Assembly: GCA_964632945.1 (NCBI GenBank)
Contig: CAZWCX010000001.1
Location: 1 to 64,000 of the forward strand
Origin: CAZWCX01 sp964632945
Lineage (GTDB): Bacteria > Planctomycetota > MHYJ01 > WSZJ01 > CAZWCX01
Reading direction: 5' to 3'
Length of the DNA: 64,000 nucleotides
A program made the position numbers and the translations under genes. Under the pieces are notes generated by a model. It had not been told where the DNA came from, made no database searches, and saw only the letters and a list, made by a program, of their open reading frames with translations. Below are positions 62,639-64,000 of this stretch, piece by piece (position 1 is the first letter of the stretch; every line of letters begins with the position of its first letter).

Positions 62639-63025
62639 TGTTAGAGCTCCCACTTACACACGGAAAAGACGGAATCCACAGGAAACGGAAGCGTGGAGTA
62701 TTGCGATTCCCCCGGGGGGATGCAACAGGTATTCGCGCGCGGCGACGAAGGATCATGCGTCGCCCTGCTCCGGCAACTCCGCCCGCCGGGCGGTGATTCG
62801 GCCCCCCGGAAGCCGCGTGTGCGGCGCGGCGCCCCGGGGCGGGCACGGTGCCGGGTGCGCCACGAGGACACGGGGACGCGCAAGTGGGAGCGTCCATTCA
62901 TCCTGGGAGTCGGTTGCGTGGTACGCGCCCCCGCGCCTCGTGGCGCACCCGGACACTCCCCAAAGACACATGGGAGGGACGGTCTATTCCGGAAATTTCC
63001 CGGGGCGCCGCGGCACCGGGAGGGC
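62639..63025. other. Intergenic region between divergent genes
   Basis: The divergent gap of 450 bp runs to 63088. Its first 387 bp hold no supported gene. Frames here are Arg/Pro/Gly-rich without ribosome binding sites. The side facing 62638 should carry a promoter for the small exported protein, but I find no good match. Confidence 0.4.
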
Positions 63026-63054
63026 TTGACGCCGATCCGGAGATGGTTTATGGT
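63026..63054 (+). promoter_or_regulatory. Sigma70 promoter of the last membrane gene
   Basis: TTGACG (63026-63031), 17 nt, TATGGT (63049-63054), 34 nt before ATG 63089. Confidence 0.5.
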
Positions 63055-63088
63055 TTTCGACCGCATCGACGGATAGGGAGTGTCGCCC

Positions 63089-64000
63089 ATGGCGTCCACG
63101 ATCGCCGTGGCCCCGGGGACGGAAGTGGCCCCGGCGCCCCGCTCGCTCTGGCTCAACAGTCGCCCGTGGGACCTGGCCTGGATCAGCCTCAGCGCCGGCC
63201 TCGTCCTGCTCCCCTTCGCGGCCTATGAAATCTTCCAGTCCCTGCTGGCGGTCCCCGGCCTGCGCGCGGCCGTGGGCGTGAAACCGGAAGACGTCCTCGA
63301 TGTCAGCCGCAACGCCGTGAACGCGCTCATCGCGCTGTTCATCGGCGGACCGCACATGTACGCCACGTTCACGCGCACGGCGTTGGACGGCGGATTCCGC
63401 CGCAGTCACGTCCCCTTCCTGGCCAGTTCCCTCCTCATTCCCGCCGGCGTGATCACCCTGGGAGTCGTTCATTTCACCCTGCTGATCACCTTTTTCTTCT
63501 TCTGGGCCTCGGTGCACATCATGCACCAGATCGCCTACATCATCGACAGCTACAACCACCGGGCGCCCCGGCCGATCTCTCTGCGCGATCGCGTGCTCGA
63601 TTATGTGGTCGTGTTCTCCTCCCTCTACCCGCTGGGCGTCTGGCGGATGATCCAGGACGACTTCAAGATCGGACAGATCCGCCTCCTCTTCCCCGAATTC
63701 CTCCAGGTGAAGCAGAATCCCATCCTCGGCTACGGGCTCTTTGTGCTGACGGCGGGAATCTTCGCGATCGCGCTGCTCGCCTGGATCGCGCGCTCGTGGT
63801 CGGAGCACCGTCGCGGGGAGCTCCACGCGCCCAAGGTGTTGCTGATGGCGCTGACCATCGTGGTGGCGTTCTTCATCCCGGCCTACCATGAACTGGATGT
63901 GGCCTTCCAGGGATTCAACACCTGGCACTCGTTCCAGTACCTCGGGCTGACCCTCTACATCAACCAGCTGCGCCTGAAGAAGCAGCAGATCGAGTCCCCG
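63089..64000 (+). CDS. Multi-pass membrane protein, 3' end outside the window
   Basis: 304 codons visible, open to the window edge. About seven membrane segments. Histidine-bearing motifs recur at membrane edges: G-G-P-H-M-Y-A-T-F, H-I-M-H-Q-I-A-Y-I, and N-T-W-H-S-F-Q-Y-L-G-L, which could bind metal or haem as in membrane desaturase-like proteins. That is an inference from spacing only. ATG 63089 follows AGGGAG at 7 nt. Confidence 0.8.
   Translation, partial: MASTIAVAPGTEVAPAPRSLWLNSRPWDLAWISLSAGLVLLPFAAYEIFQSLLAVPGLRAAVGVKPEDVLDVSRNAVNALIALFIGGPHMYATFTRTALDGGFRRSHVPFLASSLLIPAGVITLGVVHFTLLITFFFFWASVHIMHQIAYIIDSYNHRAPRPISLRDRVLDYVVVFSSLYPLGVWRMIQDDFKIGQIRLLFPEFLQVKQNPILGYGLFVLTAGIFAIALLAWIARSWSEHRRGELHAPKVLLMALTIVVAFFIPAYHELDVAFQGFNTWHSFQYLGLTLYINQLRLKKQQIESP

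Noticed and set aside
1..64000. CRISPR arrays, insertion sequences, prophage, att sites or rRNA
   Set aside because: I looked for spaced direct repeats, transposase or integrase motifs and rRNA sequence and saw none.

Overview
This window is 64 kb of very GC-rich bacterial chromosome with no mobile elements, CRISPR array or rRNA. The gene content is typical of an uncultured diderm bacterium, most likely Planctomycetota or a near relative. The evidence is large secreted proteins, FG-GAP/ASPIC propellers, GspK-like giant pseudopilins with LamG-like domains, HEAT- and TPR-rich proteins, a Hanks kinase with a huge TPR tail, an ECF sigma with a HEAT-fused anti-sigma, and periplasmic STN-like domains. 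No marker gene fixes the phylum, so this is inference.

Layout. 0.1-2.6 kb (minus): a GT-C-like membrane/TPR protein behind a tRNA-Leu(CAG). 2.7-5.1 kb: a secreted FG-GAP/ASPIC propeller interrupted by one in-frame TGA followed by a SECIS-like hairpin, a candidate selenoprotein. 5.1-8.7 kb: two paralogous small secreted proteins with identical mature sequences, each behind a perfect sigma70 promoter, flanking a secreted lipid-binding-like protein and about 1 kb of non-coding DNA with a minisatellite-like repeat. 8.7-22.1 kb: a thioredoxin-fold protein, then a three-gene cassette (giant GspK-like pseudopilin, exported protein of unknown family, PDZ plus alpha/alpha-toroid protein) present twice, tail to tail. 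22.1-29.2 kb (minus): a PP2C phosphatase, then a run of genes for a periplasmic amidase, a HEAT lipoprotein, an LPG-synthase-like flippase, a CPBP protease and a second GT-C-like protein, and a GNAT acetyltransferase. 29.2-36.6 kb (plus): a patatin with three overlapping membrane genes including a second CPBP protease, an exported Ig-like protein, and a GT2 glycosyltransferase translationally coupled to a B12-binding radical SAM enzyme. 36.6-39.3 kb (minus): an HDOD protein coupled to a GAF-GAF-SpoIIE phosphatase. 39.6-44.7 kb: an exported protein of unknown family and, convergent to it, a 1301-residue diadenylate cyclase fused to a YbbR/CdaR-like segment and a long coiled coil. 44.9-51.2 kb: a YfbK-type VWA lipoprotein, an RND transporter, a LacI-type HTH-PilZ fusion and GlgC. 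51.5-56.5 kb (minus): the Hanks kinase-TPR protein and, behind it, a response regulator with a histone-like basic tail coupled to a small membrane protein. 56.8-61.2 kb (plus): ECF sigma, anti-sigma-HEAT and a duplicated STN/secretin-like periplasmic protein. 61.4-64 kb: a DUF309 protein, a small exported protein and the start of a multi-pass membrane protein that leaves the window.

Functional themes are envelope and secretion (pseudopilins, secretin-like and PDZ proteins, amidase, RND, flippase-like) and signalling (Ser/Thr kinase, PP2C, SpoIIE, HDOD, c-di-AMP synthesis, a predicted c-di-GMP receptor, ECF sigma). The most striking candidates are the TGA-interrupted ASPIC protein, the mirrored pseudopilin cassettes, the CdaA-coiled-coil fusion, the HTH-PilZ fusion and the twin small secreted proteins.
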